Assembly (NCBI GenBank): GCA_036346255.1
Contig: CM070625.1
Location: 33,298,520 to 33,362,519 of the forward strand
Direction: 5' to 3'
Length of the DNA stretch: 64,000 nucleotides
From: Ampelocalamus luodianensis
Lineage: Eukaryota > Streptophyta > Magnoliopsida > Poales > Poaceae
Below the pieces are notes generated by a model. The model did not search any database. It saw nothing but the letters and a program-made list of their open reading frames with translations, and had not been told where the DNA came from. The position numbers were made by a program, and so were the translations under genes. Below are positions 44,819 through 56,619 of the stretch, one piece after another; positions within the stretch are counted from its first letter, which is position 1, and every line of letters begins with the position of its first letter.

Positions 44819-45080
44819 TGTTGGGTTTGAGTGTTATACGAATTGAGTTTGAGTGTGATACAAATTGAGTTTCCTACTTCAACTCATATTTATACTCCTA
44901 CAAGGAGCCTTTCATATACCACTATAAATATATCATTGTAGTCCATAGAGAAGAGTAAGAGCTTTATTGTGAACATCTGCTCATATAGTGATATTGCCTT
45001 CTTGCGTTTATGGTTTTTTTCGAAACGGTTTTCATGTAAAATTACTCGTATTTCTATTTTCCTGTGCATTATCTACCACA
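44819..45080 (+). repeat. 3' LTR of the old Copia element
   Basis: Begins TGTTGGGTTTGAG after a short purine tract (AAGATGGAGAT) and ends CTACCACA. Followed by TAGGT. 262 bp. Confidence 0.85.
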
Positions 45081-45085
45081 TAGGT

Positions 45086-45234
45086 TATTCCTAGTTTAAT
45101 GCCTCGTATTTGGTAGGCCAATGGGTTGTTAAGCTTCTGATTTCTTCTTATTTGACAGCCAGATTCAGACATCTGTCATGCCACGTGATCACATCTCACG
45201 CAGTTCTCTTGCGTGTCCTCGAAAAAAAAAACAG
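45086..45234. other. Host spacer between the Copia element and duplicated gene end
   Basis: Original upstream flank of the GH1 gene, displaced by the Copia insertion. Contains a poly-A tract near 45222. Confidence 0.4.
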
Positions 45235-45838
45235 GCCACATGCGAGACACAAGCCAATATAAACAAGCTGGCACAAGTCTACATTCCTCTCAAAGCTTTG
45301 AACAAAAGTAACATAGTTTTGCATAAGCTTAATCACATTGGTGGTGAACATAATAAGGCGTGTAAACACTGAGTTGTTTCGAAGGATATATGCTATATCG
45401 AGATAGCAAAGAAGTTTCAGGAGGATATATGCTATCGAGTAAGTTGTTGCTAGGTCTACAAAACAGAGTACAATGCGTGTGAACTCAGCAGACGATTGTT
45501 ACATTCAAAGAAAGGCTACTCCCAAAAATAAGTGATACCACAACCTCAAATTTTCCATTTCTAACTATGCTCATTTACAGAACCAGTTACATAATAACCG
45601 GCCCCATGAAGCTACGAATTTGGGTGGGGAAACAAAAAATTTCGAACAACACAGAATTGTACCCAATAGCGATAGGATGAACAATGGCAACCCTTTAAGT
45701 CTGGAACCCATTTGCTTCAGTAAATTTTGGGTTTCCATACTCATTGGCTCCGTGTGTTCACAGCTACCAACACAGGATTTTCAATCTTCAGATTGTGGTG
45801 GTCTTTCTCGGTTTTCTTCTTTGCAGGAAACTGCATCG
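45235..45838 (-). pseudogene. Partial duplicate of the 3' end of the neighbouring gene
   Basis: Collinear with 46126-46808: the same order of CAAGCTGGCAC-like, AGCTTTGAACA-AAGTAAC, GTGTGAACTC and exon-end sequences. Positions 45717-45838 match the last coding exon, but read NTRSQ-stop-VWKPKIY where the gene reads NTRRSQRVRKPKIY. It therefore carries a premature stop and lacks all upstream exons. It may still supply an alternative polyadenylation region. Confidence 0.8.
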
Positions 45839-46685
45839 AATGAAAAATTAGCAATTTTCAGTACTATAGAAAAGAGATTGTTGTTGCGCCTGATCTTTGA
45901 CAACATGCGTCAGGCGCATTGAACTCGCTCATCATACATTCATACCCAGGAACGAACACACCCTAGATTAGTCCATAAGTTGACGCCATCCCTTCCCTTG
46001 TCCATCCGGGAAGTCACCCCTAGCTTAGCTTGTGATCTGTCGTTGAATTTCATGCGCTAACTAATTTGTACAGAAGCTTAAGCTGTTAAGGAAAAATACG
46101 CAATCTGCTCATATTTTAACATTTGCCATGTGAGGGGCACGCCAATAAACAAACTGGTACTAGAATCCTGAGAGCTTTGAACATAAGTAACAAAGCTTTA
46201 CATAAGCTTACACTGTTGGTAGTGAACATATACGTAAAACAACTTGTACTATGACAGACTATAGTTCTGTGACTTCTGTCTGATGACAACCTTTGGATGT
46301 TATGCAGGGTAAATAGTAAATACTGAAAAAAATTCATCAAGTAAGCACACAAGTTTCACAAGGGTGATGCACTGCTGCCCAAGAAGTTGCTGCTATGTCC
46401 ACAAGAAAGGCTGCAAATAACAAAAATGTGTGAACTCCGCATACTATTGTTACACTGTTAGTTGCAACCTCTCTTCAAAGGAAGGGTCCTCCCTAAGGGC
46501 AGAAGAATAAGAGATACCACTTCAAAGTTTCCTTTCCCAACTATGCTTACTTACAAAATCAATTACCTGACATCTGGCTCCATGTCGATATAAATTTAGG
46601 CAGTAAGGCAAAAATCCACCAATATAGTGGCGGTAAGGCAAAAATCCATCAATATAGTGGCGGCCGGACCTGGAACTCATTAGCT
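45839..46685. other. 3' flank and presumed 3' UTR of the coiled-coil gene
   Basis: Non-coding. 46126-46685 is the source copy of the duplicated segment. A 29-bp direct repeat (GGCAAAAATCCA(C/T)CAATATAGTGGCGG) lies near 46610-46665. Confidence 0.5.
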
Positions 46686-49600
46686 TCAGTAAATTTTGGG
46701 TTTTCGGACTCGTTGGCTCCTCCGGGTGTTCACAGCTACCAAAAGAGGTTTTTCATTCTTCAGATTGTGGGGGTCTTTCTCAGTTTTCTTCTTCTTTGCA
46801 GGTACATCAGGGGACTTTTCAATTTGGTCTTTTGAAGCAGGCAGAGAGCTCCCATGTTTCTTCTTTGGTTTCTGCCCTCGCTTCTTTCCAGAGTAGGCTT
46901 GCTTCACAGTTGGAGCTGTTTCGTGAACTGGTTCATGCTTCACCACCTGTGCACTAGTTTTTTCTCCTTTGGAAGGAAGGGTTTTAGCAGCCTTATCAAC
47001 CAGCTCTGAATGCTTCTCTGCTACCTGCTTGACCTTCTCAAACTGCTGATACCCTTCTTCCTGGGCTGCTTGATTGTCTATAAGGACATCATCGGCGCTC
47101 TGCAAAGATAACCAAAAAACATCAACCAAAAGTGTCTTTAAAATATGTTCATCCAGAAAATGGTAGCATTTCCCTATTTCACAACTATTTTCAGGGAGTA
47201 AACTATGTAAATGACACATAGTTTGATGTTGAATTTGACATAATTAGTTAATTACAATCATGAAGTGATAGTAGATCTACGGCATATCGGGGAAACGTCA
47301 CAAATCCTATGAGCATCAGCACTGTTTCCTCATGACTATAGAAGTACAGAATTTAAGCAAGTAGCCATTTTCTACCTATCATTCAGAAATGGATATCACA
47401 GCAGCCAAAACCAATAGTTTTAGATTGTTATCCACCAAATTTCAAATATTTTCACATAAATTTCAACGGTCAACTTCAAGAAGCTTATAAAGACCTACAT
47501 CCAAATCCTAATAAGCTCACACTAGAAATCTAGATTATTTTTTGGATTGGATCTGAGTTGTCACAAAGTTTTTACCAGTCCATTATTCATAAATATTACG
47601 TGATCAAACTAGAGAAGAATCATACGCTATGGAACATGAGCTTACTTCTTTGCATAACTCTCCTACATGAGCATGAGTTAGGGGATTATCTGAACCAAAG
47701 AGCATCTCAAATGTGATTTCATTTGCATCTGGTTGTGTTGCACCTTCCTGTACAATATCTCTCTTCACACATTCCCTTACACAATCAGTGGACCTATCTG
47801 ATAAAGCAGATGTCACTTCAGCGAGTGGTCTACATATATCCTCCTTCTGAAGCAAACTATGCAGATCCTTCATTTTCTGAAGAGAAGGGTTTCCACCCTT
47901 CTTATAAGAGGGTAAGTGGTTTCGAGTCTTTTGACTCTTTTGAGGAACCTTAACTCGTGTATGGTCTACATCAGATGTCAACTTTTCATGTTTGCTGCGA
48001 ATCTTGCTGAGACGACTTTGAAGCCTAAGAATTCGGGACTGGATACCATCAATTGCCAGAATAATTTCTCTTAAAGAATATTGTTCTGAGACCCTGTCAT
48101 TTTCCTTGGACTTAAGTAATGCATTGTCAGGACCAAAACTGCTTTTGATATCCTCAACAACTGCATTAGGAAATAGAGAGCATTATAAATTGATAAGAGA
48201 AAACTACTACACACACACAAAAAGAAAAGAAAAGAGATGCATGATTTCTGGATTTCAACTTCGTGAATCCAACTGTAATCACTAGAATGGCATTCCTTAT
48301 TGTTGTATGCGAATCTATTCCCAAAAGATAGCAAACTACTAAAAAAAAGATAAACTACCAGAAAAAAATATATATGCAAAAGCGACTAAGACATGTATAC
48401 CAAGTTCAAAGGCTGTCAAGATAGATATTGAGAATTGAGATAATGCAAAGCAATAACCAACCAACATTTACAATTATCAAGTATGTATGCCACAGCTTGC
48501 CTGCACTGATTAGCAGTGTAAATAATTCAGCTTGAGTCATGTTTGTTAAGTATTGTAGCACTTTCCCCTCTTTTTTACAAGTGAGCAACATTCATTCTTG
48601 TAATCATAGAAGTTACTTGTCAAAGCCACATTTCTTAGCCTCAGTGTATCACAAAAAAAAAAAAAAAAATGTTCTATGCTTTCCAGGATTACATTAAACA
48701 TGTGCTTAAGGCACAACTGAAATCTTTTAACATTACAGGCATATTTAATTCAGCCGCCTAAAGAATTGACAGTTCATTAATCTAACCACATACAAAAACA
48801 TACACACAAATGCTCTAACAACTACTAGTGTTTTCAATTTAATGTATATACTACAACAAAGATTACACTTGCTGCTTCTAAACTACAATAGAAGAGCTCG
48901 AATACATGGGCAAAGCCATCCAACATACCTAAACTGTTAAAACCATCATTAAGCAACAGACCATCTATTTCAGCTCCACTGTTTTTGTTTTCTGCAAAAG
49001 ATTGAGACACTTCATTAATATCAAGTATCAACATGAACTCAGTGCAAAATATGGATGCGGATGCTAATGCAAGATAGGAATTTCTCTAGCCCAATAAAAT
49101 GAGGACAGATGTCAAACCATAATAATGAGATAATATTTGGTGATTCTTCATGTACAACATGGTGTCCACATTGTCTTCGTCTCTTTTCCTTTTTATCCTC
49201 TTCATTGTATTTCTTTCATGGATTTGGAAATCCAGTTTTGGCAATTCTGATTCAGAACTATCTGCTTTAATCATCTCCAACTGCAGGTCCTTTTCATGAT
49301 TGATTAAAGAAAGTTCCTTGTCATACTTTGCTACTTGCGATAAAAGATTCTTCATACGCAACTCTAACCAATGACATCGCCACATTAGTGGACCAACAGT
49401 CTTTCTCCACTCAGCTGTCACTTGTTTCTGTCTGAAATAGAATGCATCTTATTTACAAACTACTCATAAAAAGAAAGGATACTGAACATACAAAACAAAT
49501 TTCCATTGAAAAAAATCACATAACAAAAGTATCGTGCAACATGCTCCAATCTTAGTTGTCCCCTATCTATTTCGACATAAATAAAAGACGCCTAAAATCC

Positions 49601-50266
49601 ACTTTCACTATTGCAGGAGGGGCCTGCTTCATGCTTTGAATTTTGCAGTTTTGTATCATGAAATTTGGAGAAGACAGTACATACAACTTGGTAAAATATA
49701 GCATCATGCATATTATCAAAAGCGACACAATATGGCAAAGAAATAATTCATTTTAGAGCATTCAGGGATGAAAAGTATCTAATTGCCTACGATAGTTCAT
49801 TCTTTCTTTTCTGCTCGAACAACACCATTCTAACTGCATTAGAAGACGATTCATAGAATCAAAAGTTTACAAGGACCATGCAAACAGATGTTCACCTGAC
49901 CATCTTTGGCACAAAATTGTTGTCATCCACATTAATATGACCCGGAAAGGGTGAATCCACTTCCATGTTGTTCATGTCTGACTTTGTCTCATCATCAGAT
50001 ACAGAACAAGAGGCCCCAAATGAGCTTGAGTACTCTGTGCTCTCCCCATGCTCATCTTCAGTAAACTGCACATTATCAGCAGACTCTGCACCCATGTTGC
50101 CTAAAGAGCCAAATGTCTCCATTGGATCACCACTGACAGGCATGGCGGAGTGAAGCACGCTATTCTCACAGTTGTCCCTGCCCATGGTTTCGGATTGAAC
50201 AACCACATTGCGAGCCTTGCCATCGGCGTCATTATCATTGCCATCCACCGCTGGAGCAGCTGCCAT
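46686..50266 (-). CDS. Plant coiled-coil, nuclear-looking protein of unknown function (558 aa, five coding exons)
   Basis: Exons on the minus strand: 49896-50266, 49118-49431, 48929-48991, 47646-48160, 46686-47099. All junctions have GT-AG introns and the phases agree, giving an uninterrupted 558-aa protein. Residues 1-124 are acidic and low complexity. Residues 125-228 contain VTAEWRKTVGPLMWRCHWLE, predicted helical, then basic KRIKRKRDED. Residues about 260-330 form a coiled coil (IDGIQSRILRLQSRLSKIRS). The C-terminus is strongly basic: KKRGQKPKKKHG, PAKKKKTEKD and a final RRSQRVRKPKIY, consistent with nuclear localisation and DNA or chromatin contact. I do not recognise a named family. Start chosen at the first Met after the 5'-UTR intron acceptor. 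No defect is visible. Confidence 0.85.
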
Positions 50267-51042
50267 GGCTAAGAAGCAGAAACACTTCGGTCTCTGTGAT
50301 CAGAAGAACAAAGGTGCCTCCTTTGCGTCTTCTTTAATTTCCCTGCAAACATTACACCATCAGGATCAAACCTTGCAAAAATTCGAATAAAATAATTCCA
50401 CGAAGAAATTGGTTTTATCTAGATGAAGCAAAGAAGGCGACGCTACCACGAAGTTCCACACGAATTCGGAGCAAATGATGCAAAAAGTCGATCGGAAACT
50501 ACAGAATCTTCAAGGTTCTATCCATTCTCAGATCGCAACCAAGAAAGTTGACATCTATAGCAACAAATTTCTTCTGGGGAAATTCCAAATGCGAGGAAAA
50601 GCGACGCCTTTATCTAAATTCCACCCGTGATCCGACCAAATGCTTCAAGAAATCTATCCCATGTACGAAATTCCCATGGAGAACACGAGTAGGCTACCGG
50701 AATCTTTCACCCCTAAAACAGAAGAATCAAGAAACCTAAACAAGAAAGAAGAAGAAAGGGGGAGAAGGAAAGAAGGCAAGAACCCTAAACCCCAAATCAA
50801 AAGAAAGAAAGAAAAATCGCGATCCAAGCGAAATGCGTGATGCAACTCTGTGAAGAAAGGACCTCTATTCACCGCAACCGACGCTTGGAACTAGCGAATC
50901 ATCTGATCGATCGAGAGGAAAGAATCGTGAACTCTTCGTTTGGTTCGGTTGAACTCAACGTATCATCAAACTCTCTCTCTATCTTTATGTGCGACAGTGC
51001 AAGAAGGTGTAAAAGCTCTGTGATTTCCTCGTATTTTTATAT
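50267..51042 (-). promoter_or_regulatory. 5' UTR, leader intron and promoter of the coiled-coil gene
   Basis: A UTR exon, 50267-50342, follows acceptor GTTTGCAG. Upstream (to about 51005) is a CT-rich leader with TTTAGGGTTC, typical of plant first exons; the donor may be AGGG|GTGAAAG near 50708. TATATAAAAATA-like sequence at 51032-51042 on the minus strand is a plausible TATA box, with GA-rich initiator sequence downstream. Confidence 0.5.
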
Positions 51043-51403
51043 GTGCCTCCGAAATTCTGATCTCGGCCCAACCTGACGTACAAGAAAAACCCAATTGAGA
51101 TCGAGCTAGGCTGGTCCAGCCCATAGAATTTTTCGTGATTTTATGGGCTAATTTGGGCCGCCCCTGCCAAAACAGGGCCAAGAATGAGCAAATACATATT
51201 TCAGCAGATAGTAGTCAGCCCCAGAAAAATCCCCACGTTTACAAACGGGACGTCAGGAGAGAGAGATTCTATCCATGGGTGGGTTTTTTTTATGAAATCT
51301 TATGACCATAAAACCTGGGTTAAGCGACCCCTATGTTAAATGTTGTGTGAAATTCATGTGTTGCATCTTGTAAACAGGCTAAATACGCTAACTGTTATCT
51401 TAA
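51043..51403. other. Intergenic sequence upstream of the coiled-coil gene
   Basis: Includes TTGGGCC and TGGGCT words near 51065-51160, resembling plant site-II promoter elements. No gene seen. Confidence 0.35.
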
Positions 51404-51570
51404 TCTTATATTATCTTAACTAATAAAAGAATGAGTTTACCTCCGCGTAGCGAGACGGGAGTCCTTTCTCCTATACACATAATTGTCCTCTCCCACCCTC
51501 CCAAATTCCACATCGAGGTACACCAACATGTGGATCCAACCTGACAGGGACAAGACCTCACCCCACCAAC

Positions 51571-53733
51571 TGTAATACCCTAAATGTATTTGAGAGAGAA
51601 GAAATAAATTAGAGACAAGGACCAATTAGAAAAGTGTTTTAACAGGAGATTAGAGGGGAATTTACGCATAATTTCGACAACTTGGGCTATGGGCTTCCAA
51701 ACCACAAAGATTTAGGCTCATGAGGTGTCTACCAATAAAAGAGGAAGAAAACCCTATAAGTGGTATCAGAGCATAGCGTACTACAGACCCACCGCCACTA
51801 CAAGCATACCATGAACAGTGGCCGCCCAATTGGAGGGAAAAGCGATCACCCGAGATCAATTGGCCAAGAAGAAGGAGATCGCCGAAGGTGCCCTACTGTT
51901 GGAGGAGGAAGAAGCTAAGGGAACAGACCATCTTTGGGGAGAGTTCGCTGGTGGGTGCTCATCGTGCCCGCAATCGGTTCTTCAAGGGTAACCTCGTTTT
52001 CCCCTCGTTTAGATGTTTTAGCGCTTAATTGTTCTTTGCCGGCAGTTCTGTCGCCTCAGGCAGATCGTGTTAAAGGAACGTTTTGTTGTAGTTAAGTGCA
52101 GATTCAGTTTCGGATATCTCCTAGGAAGTTGTAGAGGACGTCAATAGCTTTCAATGAAGTGCTAGATCTTAATTTTTGGATCTCTGTAGCAAAAGTTATG
52201 AATTTAATGGTGCGTTGTTCTCGCAACCCCGCGCTTTTGGACAGGTTTTAGTAATCTGACCTTTGCGATCAGTTAAAGAGAGAATTAGAGGATCTCAGTA
52301 TAACGAAAATTGTAGATAATTGTCGTGGATTTCAGGGAAGCACAAGAACGCAAAATTTGGATAAACGAGCTGAACGTTATGATGGATTTAGTGCTCTGTC
52401 CAGAGAACCTGACGTGAAAATTGATGCTTTGTTAAACAGCTTAAAAGGGATAGTGGATGGCCGAATCAGGGAAGCTCACCAACTAGGTTTAGTTGGGAAA
52501 TTTGATAACCTTTCAATGAAGTCCAAGAACACCTAATTTGGACCACTGTACAGAAAGATATGAATTTTAGAACTTGACTGTGTACAAAGGGCGCTCAAAG
52601 ACTTAGAAAGTGGGTTGGGATCGCGTTGCAATCGCTACTTGGTGTGCTCGTGTATATAATTCATGTTTTTCGTTACCGTGGTCTTAGTTTATATTCTTAA
52701 TGTATTAGGTGGGGGATTGGTACCGGGGGCAGCACCGTCTTCACGTCCTCTATTCTCACACGGTTAAGGCAAGTGCATTGTTTGATTCGTGGTTGTGATT
52801 GATTGGTCATGTTTGTGTGCTTTTTCGATATGTGATAGCATAGTGAGATTGTTGGCATGATGTTGGTTTAAGATTGGTGGATGCTTCAAATATGTCTATG
52901 CTCTATTGTCGTATGATGTTATCGTCTTGTGGTAATTTGATGATGATTAAATGATGAGCATGTGCATATTGAGATCATGTTGAGGCTTGGTCACGTGGTG
53001 ACCAAGTATATCTTCTTTTGAGATCCCCGTCATGAACGTGACGGGCCCGAGATCCCCACACTCGTGGAGTGTGGGCTTGAGGTCCCCATTACTTGCGGAG
53101 TAATGGGCACTGGTCCCTCGTGCTTGCGAGCACGCATGGGTATGCGGCGACATTGCATACTTTGCATTACCGGTAATGCACAAAGAAAGATAAAGAGAAA
53201 TGGTCCTGAGCATTGCATTTGCATGTGAGATGTTTTATTGTTGCTCTTCTATGTATGGATGTCGATGTTATAACTTTTATTCTCAGACTTGCCGAGTCTG
53301 TGGACTCACTCTTGCTTTATTGTTGTTTTAGGTACCGATCCAAGAACGACATGCATGGGGAGTAGTCGATAGTCACACACATGCCACATGAACTAAATAA
53401 AGTTGAATGATTTTCATATTGTAATTGTTTTTAGTAATTGGGCGAGATGCTCAAAGGTTTATTATGACTTGTCTCTTGCAGTGGTTTAAGTCTAACAATG
53501 ATGAGTAGTGGAACTTTATACTTCATTGGATTGCTAGATACTTAGCATATCTTTGATTATCTTTTGATGCCTCTGGATGATAGTTTAGTTAATTTATGAA
53601 TTATCTGTATGTTGGAACCTCCGTAATTAACTTTACAGGAGGTTCTCACTAAATTTACTAAAATTGCCTTGATTAGAATTATTAGGGTTTTGTTTAGTAG
53701 CATTCCAGGCTCATGTCGGGCTGGGGTGTTACA
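51571..53733 (+). mobile_element. Solo LTR (Gypsy type) with target duplication CCAAC
   Basis: TGTAATACCC at 51571 and GGGTGTTACA ending 53733 are near-perfect inverted ends, flanked by CCAAC on both sides (51566-51570, 53734-53738). 2,163 bp with no polyprotein. An ACTTGCCGAGTCTGTGGACTC block near 53286 is typical of grass Gypsy LTRs. Odd features are a TGGTATCAGAGC word at about 51761 and a hairpin array at 52986-53180. Confidence 0.85.
52986..53180 (+). repeat. Array of perfect short hairpins inside the LTR
   Basis: Consecutive perfect stems: 52986-53006 (9 bp), 53026-53045 (7 bp), 53055-53075 (8 bp), 53085-53107 (9 bp), 53119-53134 (6 bp) and an 18-bp palindrome at 53163-53180. The middle three share the leader GAGATCCCC or GAGGTCCCC at about 30-bp spacing but have different stem sequences. 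Confidence 0.85.
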
Positions 53734-53738
53734 CCAAC

Positions 53739-54700
53739 CCCTAACTCGTGAACATATCCATGCCTCCACTTCTTCCACGTCCACCTAAATCATCGTCGCC
53801 ACACTTCTTCTTCACATGCACACACCAAAATTCGTTGTCATACCAATCCTTCATGTCTCACACCGCGACTCGTCACCTGCGCTCGTCTAATATTTGCTTC
53901 GTGCTTCAGAGATCCCGACCCCTTCGGCACTCAGTCAGCGGGTTGCAACAGCGTGTGTAAGAAGATGAGGGGACCCGACAGCATAGGAGGTGGCGGCGTG
54001 GGGAGGTAGCGCCAGCGGCAGGAGGAGGTAGCAGGGAGGGGAGGCGGCGTTGGGGACAAAAGAAGGCACTGGGAGGGAAGAAGGAGGCGGTACCTTAGCG
54101 ACGGCATCGGAGAAGGGAGGGGAGGAAGCGACGACGTACAAGGAAGAGATAGAGACGAATGCGTCCTTCCTTTGTTGCGTCGTTGTCTCGAGTTCACCGC
54201 ACCATGTCCTTTTCATACTAATCCTCACCTATGTCACCACCACCGCCTCCTACTCTGCGCCGGCCGGGCAAGCATCGCCGCCGCCTCCTCACTTACCACC
54301 GCGCCACCGCCGTCGCCTCCTCCTCCCCCACCTCCTCGCCTCAATGTGCCTAGCGAGAGCTGTAGAGACCAATGGCCGTGATAACCAAGTCATAGCTTAG
54401 GTTCAAGGTGGAAGAAGGTGGTCATCAATGAGTAGCCCTCTTCTTTGTCAGCTGGCAATGGCTGAAAATGGGCAGCACGTCGAGGAGGAAAGTTGGCATC
54501 AGCTTCAACTTCCAAAGGTAAACAATCTATGGGATCAAAATTTTAATTTTCGAGTAGTAGTAGTAGGTGATGCAATAGGAGGAGTTAATTTATATATGTG
54601 TGAAAGAAAATTTACATTTATTATACAGTTTAGGATCCCGTGTGCTAATATGTATCACTGTCTTTTAGGGTTCCGTTGCAACGCACGGGCACCCTACTAG
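53739..54700. other. Right part of the Helitron
   Basis: Contains CCTCC/CGCC-rich sequence (54000-54330) with overlapping low-complexity frames on both strands. No convincing gene. Confidence 0.35.
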
Positions 54701-56205
54701 TTAGTTATAATCTTTGCAAATGTTAATTGAAAGGGACTGTTGTGGTGAAACGACCAAGATACCCCTAAAGCTCTGACGGCCCCTTACCCGATGTCGCGGG
54801 CATATATATATGACTTTTACTTTTAAATAGCACCTCTATAAATACCGCTTGTACATAAAATTGTAAGAACATGCACAATGTTGAAATAAGAAAGGGCCTA
54901 AGAAGAGAGAAGAGGATAAGACCGGTACCACACACTATAACAAAATTTGGAGGAGGGGCTAGGTAGGGAACGGTGCCCAAGCTAGGGACCGATGTCATGC
55001 AGAAAAAATGATCTCACCTGTCAAATGTGCACTGAGGTGGTTGTTTCCGCTCACCCTTCCACAAAGTTCCCTATTGTGGCCACGATGTTGGACTCGCAGT
55101 CTTGTCATTGACTTCTCTGCCGCAACCTAGCACCATCCCCGACCATGGCGTAGTCGGATCCTATTGTCCCAACCTCTCAACCAGCAGATCTTGCCACCCC
55201 GACCCTAGCACCACCGGATCCCATCGTCACCGACCCCCACGCCATCATATCCCACCATCCCCAATCTCCCCACAAGTGGATCTTGCTTTCCCGACATCGG
55301 TGCTGCTAGATCCGTTGGGCTCGGCCTTCATCCGCTGTTGAGCCGCCATGAGAGAGGGAGAAAGTGATGCAAGGGTGGAGAGGGAGAGGGTGAAGGGGAT
55401 GTCGAGGTGGAGAGGGGAGGAAGGAAGTGGGAGGAGGAGAGCTTGTGGAAGGGGGATGCTAGGGTGGAGTTGGGTGGCGGCGCAAATGGTGGGAAGAGGA
55501 TAGAGAGGGGTGGGTGGTGATGTGAAGAACCGAAGGAGTGGGGAAAAGATATTTTTTTATTTTTTTATTTCTCCATGGGTCCCATAGATGGTGCTATACA
55601 TTGCAACTTTTTTTCCTAAGAAAGGTACCCTCTCATGGACCTTGGAGGTAACAAATATTGTGCATTTCGTTCCCGATCCCAAAAGGAAATGTCTTGATTC
55701 CCTTTAGATATTTTATTTTGAGGGTTTTTTTCCAAATTTGCATGTCAAGATTGTTAATTATTTGACAGAAACAATTGAGAGGGAGGCTACGAGGAAGGCA
55801 GGGTACTTCTTACCCAGGGCTTTGTAGTTGCTATAGCTACTGCAGCCAACTAATTCTTATGTTATTGTGATGTGTCTACATAAAGATGACAAGGATCTTG
55901 TTCGATTTTTTTAAAATAATATTATTTTCATTAAAAATTAGAAAATTAAATAGTAAAATTTTTACAAAAATAGCATCCTAACGTCATTTCAAATGACGAT
56001 AGGATGCCAGTTGCCACTGCTACAGTTCTGAAACAATAATTTTGCAATTTGAATTGGCGACAGAGGCCATTTTTTAAATTAAATTAAATTTATAATTTTG
56101 GTATATCTTTAAGTGTCCGCGCAACCGATAATTTTCAAAAAAATGAAGTAGAGAACAATTTAGGAGTTTCGATGTGACCAAATATATTTGGAATGCGTTT
56201 TAGGC
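54701..56205. other. Intergenic, repeat-rich, no gene recognised
   Basis: Includes CACACTATAACAAAATTTGG near 54930, reminiscent of a CACTA terminus but without a partner. Then CCACC/GGAG-rich DNA (55090-55520) and AT-rich DNA to 56205. Confidence 0.35.
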
Positions 56206-56310
56206 AGCGCAATATAAAAAATACCCCCCATTCGGCGACGCAATATCAAAAATAGCCCTGTTCGACAACGTAATATGAAAAATAACTGCCTTCAGCGCGG
56301 TAACAAAAAT
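56206..56310. repeat. Short tandem repeat, about 31-35 bp unit
   Basis: Three and a half imperfect units of GCGCAATATAAAAAATA followed by a CC-rich spacer; the AT word is kept and the spacer diverges. Confidence 0.7.
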
Positions 56311-56619
56311 AACCTTGATTTATTTAAGAGTATCGAACAAAATCTTAGAGAGATAATGACTTTGCAAACATGGCGTGGGCATTTCACGTACGAAAAGGCT
56401 AGAACTAGGGTGGTGTGGGGTGTCGCGATGTTAATCTCTCGCACGGTTACCTATACATACAACAAGAACAAATAGTATCAAAACACGAGACTAGCATAAT
56501 GTAAGTCGTGCATAAATTAATATTTACATAACATGACTGATACATCTACTCGCGGGCCCTCTTCGGGCATACCCCACGTGTGGCCCTTAGCCTCGTCCGG
56601 AGTGGCTGCGCCGTGATGC

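Larger units (their letters stand above)
33800..45080 (+). mobile_element. Old Copia element in the GH1 promoter, with nested solo LTRs
   Basis: 5' LTR 33800-34011 and 3' LTR 44819-45080, flanked by perfect TAGGT duplications (33795-33799, 45081-45085). The internal region encodes gag, protease, integrase, reverse transcriptase and RNase H in the Copia order, all with stops and frameshifts. It inserted 211 bp upstream of the GH1 start codon. A Gypsy solo LTR split its reverse transcriptase, and a MITE (34181-34456) inserted into its leader. The layering gives the order of events. Confidence 0.9.
51404..54700 (+). mobile_element. Probable non-autonomous Helitron, interrupted by a solo LTR
   Basis: Left end TCTTATATTATCTTAACTAA follows an A. 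Right end is CCCTACTAG before a T at 54701, preceded by the GC-rich CGTTGCAACGCACGGGC word that is common at grass Helitron 3' ends. This fits insertion between A and T with 5' TC and 3' CTAG. Without the LTR it is about 1.13 kb. No Rep/helicase gene. Flanking pieces (51430-51565, 53740-54400) may include captured exon fragments, but none was identified. Confidence 0.5.

Noticed and set aside
54050..54400. Overlapping ORFs of 90-116 codons
   Set aside because: CCTCC/GGAGG-rich sequence open on both strands with no domain; kept only as Helitron interior.
54930..55000. CACACTATAACAAAATTTGG as a second CACTA terminus
   Set aside because: No matching inverted terminus, subterminal repeats or transposase sequence nearby.
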